Positions 17,672-27,284 of a DNA stretch of 64,000 nucleotides are shown one piece after another; position 1 is the first letter of the stretch; each line of letters opens with the position of its first letter. Source of the stretch: an uncultured Lachnospira sp. (lineage in GTDB: Bacteria; Bacillota; Clostridia; Lachnospirales; Lachnospiraceae); contig CAJUKN010000005.1 of NCBI GenBank assembly GCA_910587485.1, forward strand, positions 62,001-126,000, in the 5' to 3' direction. The translations under genes were made by a program, and so were the position numbers. The notes beneath the pieces are model-generated. The model saw only the letters and a list, made by a program, of their open reading frames with translations. It had not been told where the DNA came from and searched no databases.

Positions 17672-19795
17672 ATGAGCAAAGAACAACTGAGATTTATTGA
17701 CCTTTTTGCTGGAATAGGTGGGTTTAGACTTGGATTTGAAGGTGCTGGATGTAAATGTGTTTTCAGTTCAGAAATTGATGAACATGCCTGTAAAATGTAT
17801 GAACTCAATTTTGGTGATAATCCAAAATGTGATATTACACAATTAGACCCCAAGGATGTACCAGATTTTGATATATTATGTGCTGGTTTTCCTTGTCAAG
17901 CATTTTCAATATGTGGTAAGCAAAAGGGATTTTATGATGGAACAAGAGGAACACTATTTTTTGATATTTGTAGAATATTAGAAAAGAAAAAACCACGAGC
18001 GTTTGTTTTGGAGAATGTTTTTAATTTGGGAAAGCACGATTCAGGTAGAACATTAACAGTAATGTTATCTGTTTTATCAGAACTGGGATACACAGTAGTG
18101 TATAAAGTTTTAAACGCAAGAGATTTTGGTGTTCCACAAAATAGAGAAAGGATAGTAATTATAGGTAACCGTGAAGGAAGAGCCTTTGATTATTCAAAGT
18201 TGAAGACTAATACTATAGAGGCAATGAAACCTTTTTTGGATAAGACAGGAGATTTTGAAATATTACCAACGGATAGTTATACAATATTAGAACAATCCTT
18301 AATAAAAAAACAGCTTAAGTCAGGATTGATATTTTGTGGATATAGAAACAAAAAAATACGAACAGTTGGTGTAAGACCAGGGACAGAACACTTATCAAGA
18401 GTACATAAGCAGCCTAATAGAATATATGATGTTAATGGTGTTCATCCAACACTTGCATCGCAAGAATCGAGTGGTAGGTATTTTATTAAAGATGGAAACA
18501 TTGTCAGAAAATTGACTATGGATGAGTGTTTTAGATTTATGGGCTTTCCTGAAAACTATAAAAAAACAGGTGCAACAGCAAGTCTTTATGCACGTATAGG
18601 TAATTCAATATGCGTGAATATGGTAAAAGCTGTTGCGATAGAAATGGTAAATCAATTTTTTATTGGAGAAGAAATTATGGATAAAGAAACAAAGTTCCTT
18701 GAAGATAAGTATAATGAAGCTGAAAAGGTAAGCAAATTAGAAGATACAGGATTGAATGCTAAGCAGGTTAAAATGGTAAAAATAATAGTTGATAAAGAAG
18801 AAACATTCAAAGGAGTGTTTACAGTATTATTGACTAGTTTGGTCTATAAATGCTTACATCCTGAACAGGATGTAAGAAGACATCAAGCTAATATGGAAAA
18901 CGGATACAGTGGAAGGAGTTTTGATACTAAGTATATTACACCATTTATGAAACAAAAAAGATTTCTTGGAGCAATGAAGGAATCTGGATGGCTAACAAGA
19001 AGTCTTGAACAAAATATACCTTATAGTTTGGATTTCCCTGGCAAAATACAAAATAAAGAAGTAAAAGCGGCTTTCTTGAATATTCTTCATGATGTAGAAG
19101 AAAAGCAAGCTGACCCTGAAAAATATGTTGTTGCAATTATGGCTTATAGTATCAAATGTAAAAAGGATAAAACGGTTATTTTAGTAAATCCAATTGAAAA
19201 AGAAAATTCTCTTACAATTTATGAAATAATGGAGGCTTTACATAGCCATTTCTATTTTTCATACAAAAGCCGTGGCGCTGCGATTCTTCCTGTTGTTGCA
19301 CTTTATAGTGTATATCAGTGTATAATAGAGGAATTAAAGAGATTTAAAGGAAAATCTTTAGACAAACTAGCTTCTCATAATAGCTGTGACAGAAGTAGTG
19401 GAGAAACAGGAGATATTGTAGTACGTAATGATAAAGATAATTCAATTTATGAGGTTATTGAAGTTAAGTTTGATATTCCTATCAATGCAATTATGATTGA
19501 AGATGCATACAAAAAAATTAGTGGAAAACCAGTTCAAAGATATTATTTGTTGAGTACAGTAGCACCAAATGAAGATGAGATAGTTTTAATTAATGAGATG
19601 ATTTGTAAAATAAGAGAGGAACATGGTTGTCAAATTATTGTAAATGGTGTGTTTCCCACATTAAAATACTATTTAAGACTTTTAGATAATACAGATATTT
19701 TTGTGGAAAGGTATGTAAGAAATCTTTCAGACAATACAGAAATTAATTTTGAACATAAAATTGCTTGGAATAAGGTATGTGGTGATAACAATTAA
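17672..19795 (+). CDS. Single-chain DNA cytosine-5 methyltransferase-type II restriction endonuclease
   Basis: 707 residues. Residues 1-330 are a complete C5 methyltransferase: motif I DLFAGIGGFRLGF, catalytic GFPCQAFS (Cys75), FVLENVFNL, PQNRERIVIIG, and motif X RIGNSICVNMVKAVAIEM. Residues from about 336 on are a different domain, with a conserved-looking GYSGRSFDTKYITPF segment and a PD-(D/E)xK-like set, Asp581 in TGDIVV and Glu597-Val-Lys599 in YEVIEVKF, which I take as a restriction nuclease. The start ATG 17672 follows GAGG; upstream in-frame ATGs lack one. An internal ATG at 18677, six bases after GGAGAA, sits at the domain boundary. The recognition site cannot be read from sequence. 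No separate specificity gene is adjacent. Confidence 0.85.
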   Translation: MSKEQLRFIDLFAGIGGFRLGFEGAGCKCVFSSEIDEHACKMYELNFGDNPKCDITQLDPKDVPDFDILCAGFPCQAFSICGKQKGFYDGTRGTLFFDICRILEKKKPRAFVLENVFNLGKHDSGRTLTVMLSVLSELGYTVVYKVLNARDFGVPQNRERIVIIGNREGRAFDYSKLKTNTIEAMKPFLDKTGDFEILPTDSYTILEQSLIKKQLKSGLIFCGYRNKKIRTVGVRPGTEHLSRVHKQPNRIYDVNGVHPTLASQESSGRYFIKDGNIVRKLTMDECFRFMGFPENYKKTGATASLYARIGNSICVNMVKAVAIEMVNQFFIGEEIMDKETKFLEDKYNEAEKVSKLEDTGLNAKQVKMVKIIVDKEETFKGVFTVLLTSLVYKCLHPEQDVRRHQANMENGYSGRSFDTKYITPFMKQKRFLGAMKESGWLTRSLEQNIPYSLDFPGKIQNKEVKAAFLNILHDVEEKQADPEKYVVAIMAYSIKCKKDKTVILVNPIEKENSLTIYEIMEALHSHFYFSYKSRGAAILPVVALYSVYQCIIEELKRFKGKSLDKLASHNSCDRSSGETGDIVVRNDKDNSIYEVIEVKFDIPINAIMIEDAYKKISGKPVQRYYLLSTVAPNEDEIVLINEMICKIREEHGCQIIVNGVFPTLKYYLRLLDNTDIFVERYVRNLSDNTEINFEHKIAWNKVCGDNN

Positions 19796-19864
19796 TTGAG
19801 TTAAAGAGTTGCAAGAACACCTTTCTAAAAGAGAATTAAATAAAAAAGAAAAAGAGATTATAAT

Positions 19865-20533
19865 TTGAAGATATATGATGAAATAATAAAAAAATTAAAT
19901 AAAAATATAGAATGTTCTCATACACAGACATTACGTATCAATATGAATAGTTGGCCAGATAATGACAGCAATAGTGTTGTTTTTATGCCAGATATGGCAT
20001 ATGAGTTGGGTGCAGCATCAATGCCATCGATTTCGATTCAAATGATGACTACAGACAGTTCATTAGTAAAAAATAATGAGATACTTCTTATTGGAAAAGA
20101 TATCAGTCAGATAAAAGAAGATACCCCTTATGCTCGAATTATTCAACTGTTGGTTGATGAGGAGGAAATTCTTTTAGATAATACAATTTATGAGTCTATT
20201 AAATGTATACAACATAGTAAATATCATGTGCATCCATATGGCTTTATGACAAGGATATCTGTAAATAGTTATAGGGAACAAGTGCGTGTCAGTAAGGAAG
20301 CTGTCCGCAAAGGGCTTAATTTTAGTAAGATAGGTGCTGCCTATATAAAACAGTATTGTGTTCATAAAGCGGTAAAAGCAGTTCGAGTAATATTTATAAC
20401 TTCATTGGACTATGACTATATAGAACTGGAAAAACTTGCCAAGCAGTCCGAAACCATTACAGAAGCATTAGACCATGCGTTAAAGGATTTTCAATTAAAT
20501 AGTTCCAATTGTAATTTAGAAAAATTGTTATAA
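19865..20533 (+). CDS. Unrecognised 222-residue protein
   Basis: I do not recognise the family with certainty. It is soluble-looking, with a first half rich in beta-type segments (SVVFMPDMAYELGAASMPSI, EILLIGKDISQI, ARIIQLLVDEEE) and a second half with YHVHPYGFMTRISV, EQVRVSKEAVRKG and VRVIFITSLDYDY. It ends in NSSNCNLEKLL, which may be a shortened form of a longer Cys-containing tail in relatives; this is an impression only. The start is TTG 19865 with a weak purine-rich site. It lies 69 bases after the restriction-modification gene and may be cotranscribed, but nothing links it to restriction. Confidence 0.5.
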   Translation: MKIYDEIIKKLNKNIECSHTQTLRINMNSWPDNDSNSVVFMPDMAYELGAASMPSISIQMMTTDSSLVKNNEILLIGKDISQIKEDTPYARIIQLLVDEEEILLDNTIYESIKCIQHSKYHVHPYGFMTRISVNSYREQVRVSKEAVRKGLNFSKIGAAYIKQYCVHKAVKAVRVIFITSLDYDYIELEKLAKQSETITEALDHALKDFQLNSSNCNLEKLL

Positions 20534-20660
20534 TAGAATTGTTATTTTATAGCAATTTACTCTATGTTTTTTGAAAAAAGTTGCCGATATAGATATAAAC
20601 TATGTAAACTGATTATCTTGTAGAGAGTATTGAAATTGATTTATTTAGGAGAAATAAAGA

Positions 20661-22457
20661 ATGAAAAGCACAAGAAAAATCGTGTGGAAATATATTGTTC
20701 CTATTGTTATTGCTTTATTTACATTTTTGTTGTGTTGGTCGCAGATTTTGTATTCATTTGATAAGATATTTTCAGATATGTGTTATCAAACGCCAACAAC
20801 TGCAAATAAAGATATTGCAATTATTGCAATAGACGAGAAAACATTGCAAGAATATGGAAAAATTGAAACATGGAGTCGAAGTCGATATGCACAGCTTATT
20901 GAAATATTAAATCAAAGCGAGCAGTCGGCACCAACGGCTATTGTTATGGATATGATATATGCAGGTACAACCAATGAAACAGACGATAAACAATTTGCCG
21001 ATGCCTGCAAAAAAGCAAATAATGTTATCACTGCAGTTGATGTGGTCAGAAAAGCAAAGGTGACGCAGGAAGCAGATAGTCTTTATGTGGATAATAACTA
21101 TGTGGAAACAGTGGAATTTCCGTATGAAGCATTAAAGCAAGTAACGGATTATGGTTTTGCAAACACTATACAAGACACAGACGGATATATTCGTTATGCG
21201 TTGACAAAGGCAGATTATAACGGTGAAGAAATCCCATCATTAGCAATTTGTGCTTATAGGCATTACTGTGAGAGCAGAGGAATTACAATGCAGATGCCAG
21301 ATACCGATGCCAATGGTATTTTTGGCTTTACATTTACGGGAAAAAGTGGTGCTTATGAAATTGTTTCTATGCTTGATGTTATGCAGGGAAAAGTTGATGT
21401 CAGGGCGTTTGCTGACAGAATTGTTTTAGTTGGCGTATATGCGCCGGGACTTCAAGATGCCTATAATGTAGCTGTTCAAAAAGGCGCACAGATGTATGGA
21501 GTAGAAATTCATGCCAATATACTTGAGGCTGTTATAGAAGGAAAAACAGCACTTCCTGTAAATAGTGTGCTTTACGCATTGGTATGTACAATCATTGTTG
21601 TAGGATTTTATTTTTTAATCCGAAAATTAAAGATTCGTTACAGTATCATTTTATTGGTGGCTTTAATTATTCTTGATGTTGTTATCGGGAAAGTTTTATA
21701 CTTAAATGGTTTTATTATAAATATTGTAGAGTTGCCTATTGTTCTGCTGTTAACATACGTGGTACACTTAATATATGAATATTTGGCAGAGGTGCTTCAT
21801 AAGAGAAAAGTTTTGTCTGCATTTAAAAAATATGTTGCACCACAAGTTGTCGAGGAGATATCAAAAAAAGGAGATTTTCAGATTGCTTTAGGCGGAGAAA
21901 ATCGTCATATCGCCGTATTATTTGTCGATATACGCGGTTTTACACCGATGTCTGAATCGCTTCAGCCAGAGGAAGTTGTAGGCATTTTAAATGAGTATTT
22001 AAATCTTACAACGGATTCTATATTTAAAAATGGAGGAACACTTGATAAATTTATTGGCGATGCCACAATGGCAGTTTTTAATGCGCCGTTTGATTTGGAC
22101 GACTATATATATAAGGCAGTGTGTACAGCAAAAGATATCGCATCAGGAAGTGCCGAGCTACAAGAAAAACTCCAAAAACGTTTTGGTAAAACGATAAGTT
22201 TTGGTATTGGTGTAAACTGCGGCAATGCAGTCGTAGGAAATATTGGCTGTGAGGCTCGTATGGATTATACGGCAATTGGAGATACCGTAAACACTGCTGC
22301 AAGATTAGAAAGCAATGCAAAGCCGGGACAAATTCTTATCAGTCAAGATGTCTATGAACAGGTAAAAGAGCGTGTTCAAGTGACGGAAGTGGGGGTTATT
22401 CCGTTGAAAGGCAAAAGCAATGGTGTGTTTGTATATTCTGTGGATGAAGTTTTATAA
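20661..22457 (+). CDS. CHASE2-domain adenylate cyclase
   Basis: 598 residues. One N-terminal helix (YIVPIVIALFTFLLCW), an extracellular CHASE2 sensor (about 35-295, with DIAIIAIDEKTLQEYG and GVYAPGLQDAYNVAV), three membrane helices (about 305-375), and a class III cyclase domain. Catalytic residues are complete: metal Asp in LFVDIRGFT and FIGDATMAVF, adenine-selecting Lys in LDKFIGD with Asp in AIGDTVN, and transition-state Asn and Arg in NTAARLE. The Lys/Asp pair points to cAMP rather than cGMP. GGAG precedes ATG 20661. CHASE2 cyclases often neighbour FecR-domain genes, as one does here. Confidence 0.92.
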   Translation: MKSTRKIVWKYIVPIVIALFTFLLCWSQILYSFDKIFSDMCYQTPTTANKDIAIIAIDEKTLQEYGKIETWSRSRYAQLIEILNQSEQSAPTAIVMDMIYAGTTNETDDKQFADACKKANNVITAVDVVRKAKVTQEADSLYVDNNYVETVEFPYEALKQVTDYGFANTIQDTDGYIRYALTKADYNGEEIPSLAICAYRHYCESRGITMQMPDTDANGIFGFTFTGKSGAYEIVSMLDVMQGKVDVRAFADRIVLVGVYAPGLQDAYNVAVQKGAQMYGVEIHANILEAVIEGKTALPVNSVLYALVCTIIVVGFYFLIRKLKIRYSIILLVALIILDVVIGKVLYLNGFIINIVELPIVLLLTYVVHLIYEYLAEVLHKRKVLSAFKKYVAPQVVEEISKKGDFQIALGGENRHIAVLFVDIRGFTPMSESLQPEEVVGILNEYLNLTTDSIFKNGGTLDKFIGDATMAVFNAPFDLDDYIYKAVCTAKDIASGSAELQEKLQKRFGKTISFGIGVNCGNAVVGNIGCEARMDYTAIGDTVNTAARLESNAKPGQILISQDVYEQVKERVQVTEVGVIPLKGKSNGVFVYSVDEVL

Positions 22458-22546
22458 TGACAATGACAAATGATATCTATAAAAAAATCTATAGATTCTA
22501 TACAAATAACATATTTAATATAATAATCTTTAATATGGTATAGTAT

Positions 22547-22649
22547 TTAGCCTCGTCAGGTAAGAATTAGACTTGCTTGTTTAAAAAATGCGGCAAAATG
22601 GCAATGCGGCTATAATAAAACAGCAAAACAGATTATAAATATCTGCTTA
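22547..22649 (+). repeat. Dispersed intergenic repeat, copy 4
   Basis: It begins TTAGCCTCGTCAGG and ends CAGATTATAAATATCTGCTTAAC, in which CAGAT pairs with ATCTG. Its 5' part (TCAGGTAAGAATTAGACTTG) is nearly identical to the copy at 47478. It lies about 40 bases before the TIM-barrel gene. Confidence 0.55.
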
Positions 22650-22688
22650 ACTATAATGCAAATTAAGATAGAAAAGGAACGAAAAATA

Positions 22689-23483
22689 ATGAGCATATAT
22701 ATTATCCCAGATAGAGAAAATATTGAAAAAAGTCTTTCTGTTGCAAAAAAATGGAATGCGTATTTTGAGTACAATGACTTTTTTTTGCCAGATGTACTAG
22801 ATAATCAAGAGATAGTTCAGCAAAGAATTGATTTTTATAAATCACTTGACAGGGACAGAACATTTGATACAATGCACGGTGCATTTTTAGATGTGACGAT
22901 TCACAGCAGTGATTCTCTTATTAGGGAAATATCAATAAAAAGAATAAGACAATCTATGGATATTGCAAGTGAGTTAGGAATTAGAGGGGTTGTGTTTCAT
23001 ACCAATATCATACCTAATTTTGCACAGGATTATTACTATAATCAATGGCTGGAAAAAAATGAACATTTTTGGAGAACAATATTAAAAGAATACCCAAACT
23101 TAAATATATTTGTTGAAAATATGTTTGACCAAACACCCGATGCTATTGTGGAATTAGCACAGCATATGAAAGACCATTCAAGATTTGGGCTGTGTTATGA
23201 TTATGCGCATGCATGTGTGTTCGGCAGCGATGTGGATAACTGGACAGCGCGGATAGCTCCATATGTTAAGCATATGCACATTAATGACAATGATTTGAAA
23301 AAAGATTTACATCAGACAATAGGAGAGGGCAAAATTGACTGGAAGCATTTTAGTGATTTAATGATGAAGTATGATATAGAGAGTTCTGTATTAATTGAGA
23401 TTCATTCTTTTGAAAAACAGGAGAGTTCTCTTGAATACATGAAAAAGAAAAGGATTTATCCATTGAACGAGAGTCTTTCATAA
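22689..23483 (+). CDS. Sugar phosphate isomerase/epimerase-like TIM-barrel protein
   Basis: 264 residues of the xylose isomerase-like/AP endonuclease 2 fold. Metal-ligand candidates are His in FDTMHGAF, His in VVFHTNI, Glu in IFVENMF, Asp and His in CYDYAHA, His in KHMHINDND and Glu in VLIEIHSF. Members isomerise or epimerise sugars or polyols, and the substrate is unknown. The ATG at 22689 follows AAAGGA by ten bases; the upstream ATG at 22656 has no site. It is followed 12 bases later by the GAF-HD-GYP gene, with which it probably shares a transcript. Confidence 0.82.
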   Translation: MSIYIIPDRENIEKSLSVAKKWNAYFEYNDFFLPDVLDNQEIVQQRIDFYKSLDRDRTFDTMHGAFLDVTIHSSDSLIREISIKRIRQSMDIASELGIRGVVFHTNIIPNFAQDYYYNQWLEKNEHFWRTILKEYPNLNIFVENMFDQTPDAIVELAQHMKDHSRFGLCYDYAHACVFGSDVDNWTARIAPYVKHMHINDNDLKKDLHQTIGEGKIDWKHFSDLMMKYDIESSVLIEIHSFEKQESSLEYMKKKRIYPLNESLS

Positions 23484-23495
23484 GGGGGAAGTATA

Positions 23496-24962
23496 ATGCT
23501 TAGTAGTAAAGACCTGAAAGATATTATCAATATGGGTATTGAATTGACAACAGAAAAGGATAAAAACAAATTGTTAGAGATGATATTAGTGAAAGCTATG
23601 AAGATTTCTAACTGTGATGCTGGTACTTTGTATTTATATCAGGATAATTGTCTTAATTTTAAAATTATGAAGACAATATCAATGAATGTTAATCAGGGAG
23701 TAAATGGAGAAAAAATTAATCTTCCGCCAGTGCCGCTAAAAAAGGAAAATGTATGTGCTTATTCGGCTATTTATCAGGAACTTGTCAATATTCCCAATGT
23801 GTATAACAGTGAACGATTTGATTTTTCAGGACCAAGAAATTATGATTCTATGACAGGATATCATACAGAATCAATGTTAGTTATACCAATGATGAATATG
23901 GATTCTGAATTGGTGGGTGTGCTTCAGTTGATTAATGCTTTAGATAAAGAAGGAAATGTTATTACTTTTAATGAAGATTCTGAATTTATGTTGACATCTC
24001 TTGGTTCACAGGCAGGCGTGGCTGTTTCAAATATGATGTATACAGAAGAAATCCGGCAGCAAATGCACTCTTTTGTAGCGGCATTTGCAACGGCTGTTGA
24101 TGAGATAACCCCTTATAATGGCTGTCATACACGAAATGTAACCATATATGCCCATATGCTTGCCAAGTATATTAATAAGAAAAATAGTGAGGGGGAATGT
24201 GAGGAGTATTTTGACGAGAATAGAATGGAACAGCTTGAGTTAGCAGCTTCATTGCATGATATTGGAAAGATGGTTGTACCACTTGATGTTATGAATAAAA
24301 AATCTCGTTTAGATAAGGATATGGACAAGTTAGAACAGCGATATAAGTTGTTGAAGGTATATTATGAACTTGATAAAATTAAAGAAAAAATTACGAAAGA
24401 AGAATTTGAAAATATAATTAAACAAATAGATGATAATCTTGAATTTATACATCAGGCAGATACATATGAATATATTACAGAAGACGTAATAAAAAGAGTT
24501 GATGAAATAGCCAAAATGGCTTATATTACAGACAGTGGTGAAAGAATCCCTTGGCTTACAGAAAGAGAACAAGAATGTTTACATGTACAAAGTGGTACAT
24601 TAACGTCAGATGAACGCAGGCAGATGCGTGAGCATGTTGTAGTAACAAAAAGGATTCTTGATAGGGTTCATTTTAATTCACATTATTCCAATGTTGCAAG
24701 ATTTGCTGCATCTCATCATGAATTTTTAGATGGAAGTGGTTATCCGAATCATTTATCTGGTGACCAGTTGGAATTGGAAACAAGAATACTTGCAGTGGTT
24801 GATGTATACGATGCATTGACTTGCAGTGATAGACCATATAAAGAACCATTTTCAAAAGAGACTGCATTTGGAATTTTAAAGAAAATGGCAAAAGAAGGGA
24901 AGCTTGAAGAACGTCTAGTATTGTGGTTGGAACAGGCGCTTAAAGAGCAGACGCAGCTTTAA
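23496..24962 (+). CDS. GAF domain HD-GYP phosphodiesterase
   Basis: 488 residues. GAF domain (about 8-180: SNCDAGTLYLYQDN, GVLQLINALDKEG), then an HD-GYP domain. The HD pair is in SLHDIGKMVVPLDVMNK (near 254), and the GYP part is HHEFLDGSGYPNHLSG (about 407-420) with the later RILAVVDVYDALTCSDRPY. A 115-residue charged insertion between HD and GYP parts is unusual. HD-GYP enzymes hydrolyse c-di-GMP (or cGAMP), so the protein likely lowers a cyclic dinucleotide in response to a GAF ligand. GGGGGA precedes ATG 23496. A FecR-domain gene follows after 25 bases. Confidence 0.92.
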   Translation: MLSSKDLKDIINMGIELTTEKDKNKLLEMILVKAMKISNCDAGTLYLYQDNCLNFKIMKTISMNVNQGVNGEKINLPPVPLKKENVCAYSAIYQELVNIPNVYNSERFDFSGPRNYDSMTGYHTESMLVIPMMNMDSELVGVLQLINALDKEGNVITFNEDSEFMLTSLGSQAGVAVSNMMYTEEIRQQMHSFVAAFATAVDEITPYNGCHTRNVTIYAHMLAKYINKKNSEGECEEYFDENRMEQLELAASLHDIGKMVVPLDVMNKKSRLDKDMDKLEQRYKLLKVYYELDKIKEKITKEEFENIIKQIDDNLEFIHQADTYEYITEDVIKRVDEIAKMAYITDSGERIPWLTEREQECLHVQSGTLTSDERRQMREHVVVTKRILDRVHFNSHYSNVARFAASHHEFLDGSGYPNHLSGDQLELETRILAVVDVYDALTCSDRPYKEPFSKETAFGILKKMAKEGKLEERLVLWLEQALKEQTQL

Positions 24963-24987
24963 AAAATATATGAAAGGAGATGTAAAA

Positions 24988-27024
24988 ATGGATAAGAAAA
25001 AAGTAGCTTTGATTGCCGCTACAGTGGTAGCAAGCCTTGTTGCTATTGTTGGTGTTCTGTTTATTTTTCTAAATAAGGAAGAAGTATATAGACAGATTCA
25101 AGTGTATGAATTAAATGGAACAGCAAGTGTAAAGCGAGATAATAATCAAACACTTGAAGCGTACAATAATATGCAGCTACAAAATAATGATGAAGTGAGT
25201 GTGGCAGCAGATGCCTCTATGCAGTTGAAATTGGATAATGATAAATATGCTTTGCTTGAGGGAGATACACAAATTCAGCTTATTGCTTCAGGTAATAGTC
25301 AGGATAGCAAAACAGTTATTGAACTGAAAAAAGGTTCTATTATCAATAATTTACAAAATAAACTTGGAGAAAATTCAAGTTATGAAGTCAATACACCAAA
25401 TTCTACAATGGCTGTAAGAGGTACAACATTTAGAATGGAAGTTCATTATGATAAAGATGACACACCTCACACAACATTAGAGGTTATGGAAGGAACCGTT
25501 GCCTGTCAGTTGAAAAACCCAGATGGAACCATGAATGAAGAAATTGTAATGGTAACAAAAGGCGATTCAGTACAGGTTAATGGAACAAAGGGGAATGCTG
25601 ATTACGAGTTAATCAATGGAACAGTCAACTATAAAAATCTTAATTTAGATGCATTGCAATTTTTAAATAGGATATTAGCAAATGAAAAGAATAAGAGCTT
25701 TTCAATTGATAAGAGCGAGTTAGAAAAGGTTATTAAGGAAAAGAACGCTATTGCAATGGCTGAAAAGAAAAATGAGGCAGCAGATACAAACAAAGAGTCA
25801 GAGATAAAAGAAAATACAATTGTAAGACAAGAAACAAAAGTAGTTATTGATGACAGTGTAATCAATGTGCAGCCTACTTACAATAATCAAACAACAGTTT
25901 CAACGACTAATAATACTCAATCTGTTTATGAGCCAACCACAGGGGAGAGTCAATCAGCACAGCCAGAGATACCAACCCAAATAGAGGAGCCTACAAATGT
26001 TGAAAAACCAACAGAAGTAGAGAAACCAACACAGTCAGAGGTACCAACCGAACCAGAGCAGCCAACACAGCCAGAGGTACCAACCGAGCCAGAAAAACCA
26101 ACACAGCCAGAGGTACCAACCAAGCCAGAGCAGCCAACGCAGCCGGAAGTACCAACCGAGCCAGAGCAGCCAACACAGCCAGAGATACCAACCGAGCCAG
26201 AAAAACCAACACAGCCAGAGGTACCAACCAAGCCAGAGCAGCCAACACAGCCGGAAGTACCAACCAAGCCAGAGCAGCCAACACAGCCAGAGATACCAAC
26301 CGAGCCAGAAAAACCAACGCAGCCGGAAGTGCCAACCAAGCCAGAAACACCAACACAACCTGAAAAACATACTTATATTGTTCAATTTGTATATAATAGC
26401 AATATATTTAGCACAAGTAAGGTGTTAGAAAATGAACAGGTTAGTAAGCCAGCATTACAGCCAACGGAAAAAGGCTATTGGGAATATGATTTTGATACTC
26501 CTATAAATGCAGATTTAACGATTCATTGGGTATCTGAAGATAGTGAAAAAGATGATAATAATTCAGATTATATTGAGTTGCCAGAGAAACCTTTATATGT
26601 TATTGGTATAAAATTACCGAATGGAAATTATATAGGAATTGTGACAATTATTGCACCTGCAAATTATCAGATTAGTACAAGAGTAATACGTGATGATGGA
26701 ACAATGAGTGAATGGAGTTCTTGGGCAAGTAGTATCAATATGAGTGCAGGCGAAATGAAGAATTTATCAAATACACAAATACGTTGGAAAGATACAAGGT
26801 CACTGAAAGATTCCGATATATATATTATGTCTGATGTTCTTGATGGAAATATCAATGCTCAAAAGATTTATGTAAGTGGAAGTTATCAGTTAAAGACAGG
26901 TATTCCATATAAGCTGGGAGACGGATTGTGGATGGTAGATGACGAAGACATTATATATAAAGGAAATTCAAGATTTTATGTTTCTGTAACTAAAGAGTAT
27001 ATATTTAAAGAACAACAAGAGTAA
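24988..27024 (+). CDS. FecR-domain surface protein with Pro-rich repeat stalk
   Basis: 678 residues. One N-terminal membrane helix (VALIAATVVASLVAIVGVLF), an extracellular FecR-like domain (about 35-205; key motif STMAVRGTTFRMEV and LEVMEGTVACQL), a charged linker, a 12-residue repeat stalk PTQPEVPTEPEQ (about nine copies), then an InlB-like beta-repeat (TYIVQFVYNSNIFS, TPINADLTIHW) and a C-terminal domain of unknown type. The FecR domain here is not linked to TonB; in Gram-positives it is found with CHASE2 cyclases. ATG 24988 follows AGGAGA. The architecture suggests a wall-spanning sensor or adhesin. Confidence 0.85.
   Translation: MDKKKVALIAATVVASLVAIVGVLFIFLNKEEVYRQIQVYELNGTASVKRDNNQTLEAYNNMQLQNNDEVSVAADASMQLKLDNDKYALLEGDTQIQLIASGNSQDSKTVIELKKGSIINNLQNKLGENSSYEVNTPNSTMAVRGTTFRMEVHYDKDDTPHTTLEVMEGTVACQLKNPDGTMNEEIVMVTKGDSVQVNGTKGNADYELINGTVNYKNLNLDALQFLNRILANEKNKSFSIDKSELEKVIKEKNAIAMAEKKNEAADTNKESEIKENTIVRQETKVVIDDSVINVQPTYNNQTTVSTTNNTQSVYEPTTGESQSAQPEIPTQIEEPTNVEKPTEVEKPTQSEVPTEPEQPTQPEVPTEPEKPTQPEVPTKPEQPTQPEVPTEPEQPTQPEIPTEPEKPTQPEVPTKPEQPTQPEVPTKPEQPTQPEIPTEPEKPTQPEVPTKPETPTQPEKHTYIVQFVYNSNIFSTSKVLENEQVSKPALQPTEKGYWEYDFDTPINADLTIHWVSEDSEKDDNNSDYIELPEKPLYVIGIKLPNGNYIGIVTIIAPANYQISTRVIRDDGTMSEWSSWASSINMSAGEMKNLSNTQIRWKDTRSLKDSDIYIMSDVLDGNINAQKIYVSGSYQLKTGIPYKLGDGLWMVDDEDIIYKGNSRFYVSVTKEYIFKEQQE
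26026..26364 (+). repeat. 36-bp coding repeat (PTQPE-type) in the FecR-domain gene
   Basis: About nine tandem units encode PTQPE(V/I)PT(E/K)PE(Q/K). Units differ at a few wobble and Glu/Lys positions, so copy number probably varies between strains. Confidence 0.9.
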
Positions 27025-27108
27025 TTTGTATGATTTAGTTATGCCAATTATTATTTTGTATAATAATTGGTGATTGGATTATAATAACATATTAAATTTA
27101 AACAGCAG

Positions 27109-27153
27109 GCTGTTGTGTGAAGTAGATTGTAAGGCTTCATGCAGCAGCTTTTT
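27109..27153 (+). terminator. Terminator after the FecR-domain gene
   Basis: GCTGTTGTGTGAAG (27109-27122) pairs with CTTCATGCAGCAGC (27135-27148), 14 pairs with three wobbles, followed by TTTTT. It closes the signalling group. Confidence 0.85.
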
Positions 27154-27284
27154 GCATAAGTTTACGCTATTCATTCAAAATAATCTTATTGAAAAATTCA
27201 TATTTTTTTAGTATAATAATTATAATACAAACTACAAACCATTTCCATCTGTAATAATGCAAAATGAGGTGATACGAATAAAAA

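Noticed and set aside
25950..26385. Long open frames on the minus strand in three registers across the FecR-gene repeat
   Set aside because: They arise from the Pro-rich 36-base repeat, which lacks stops in every frame; they have Gly/Cys/Trp/Leu repeat composition and no ribosome site.
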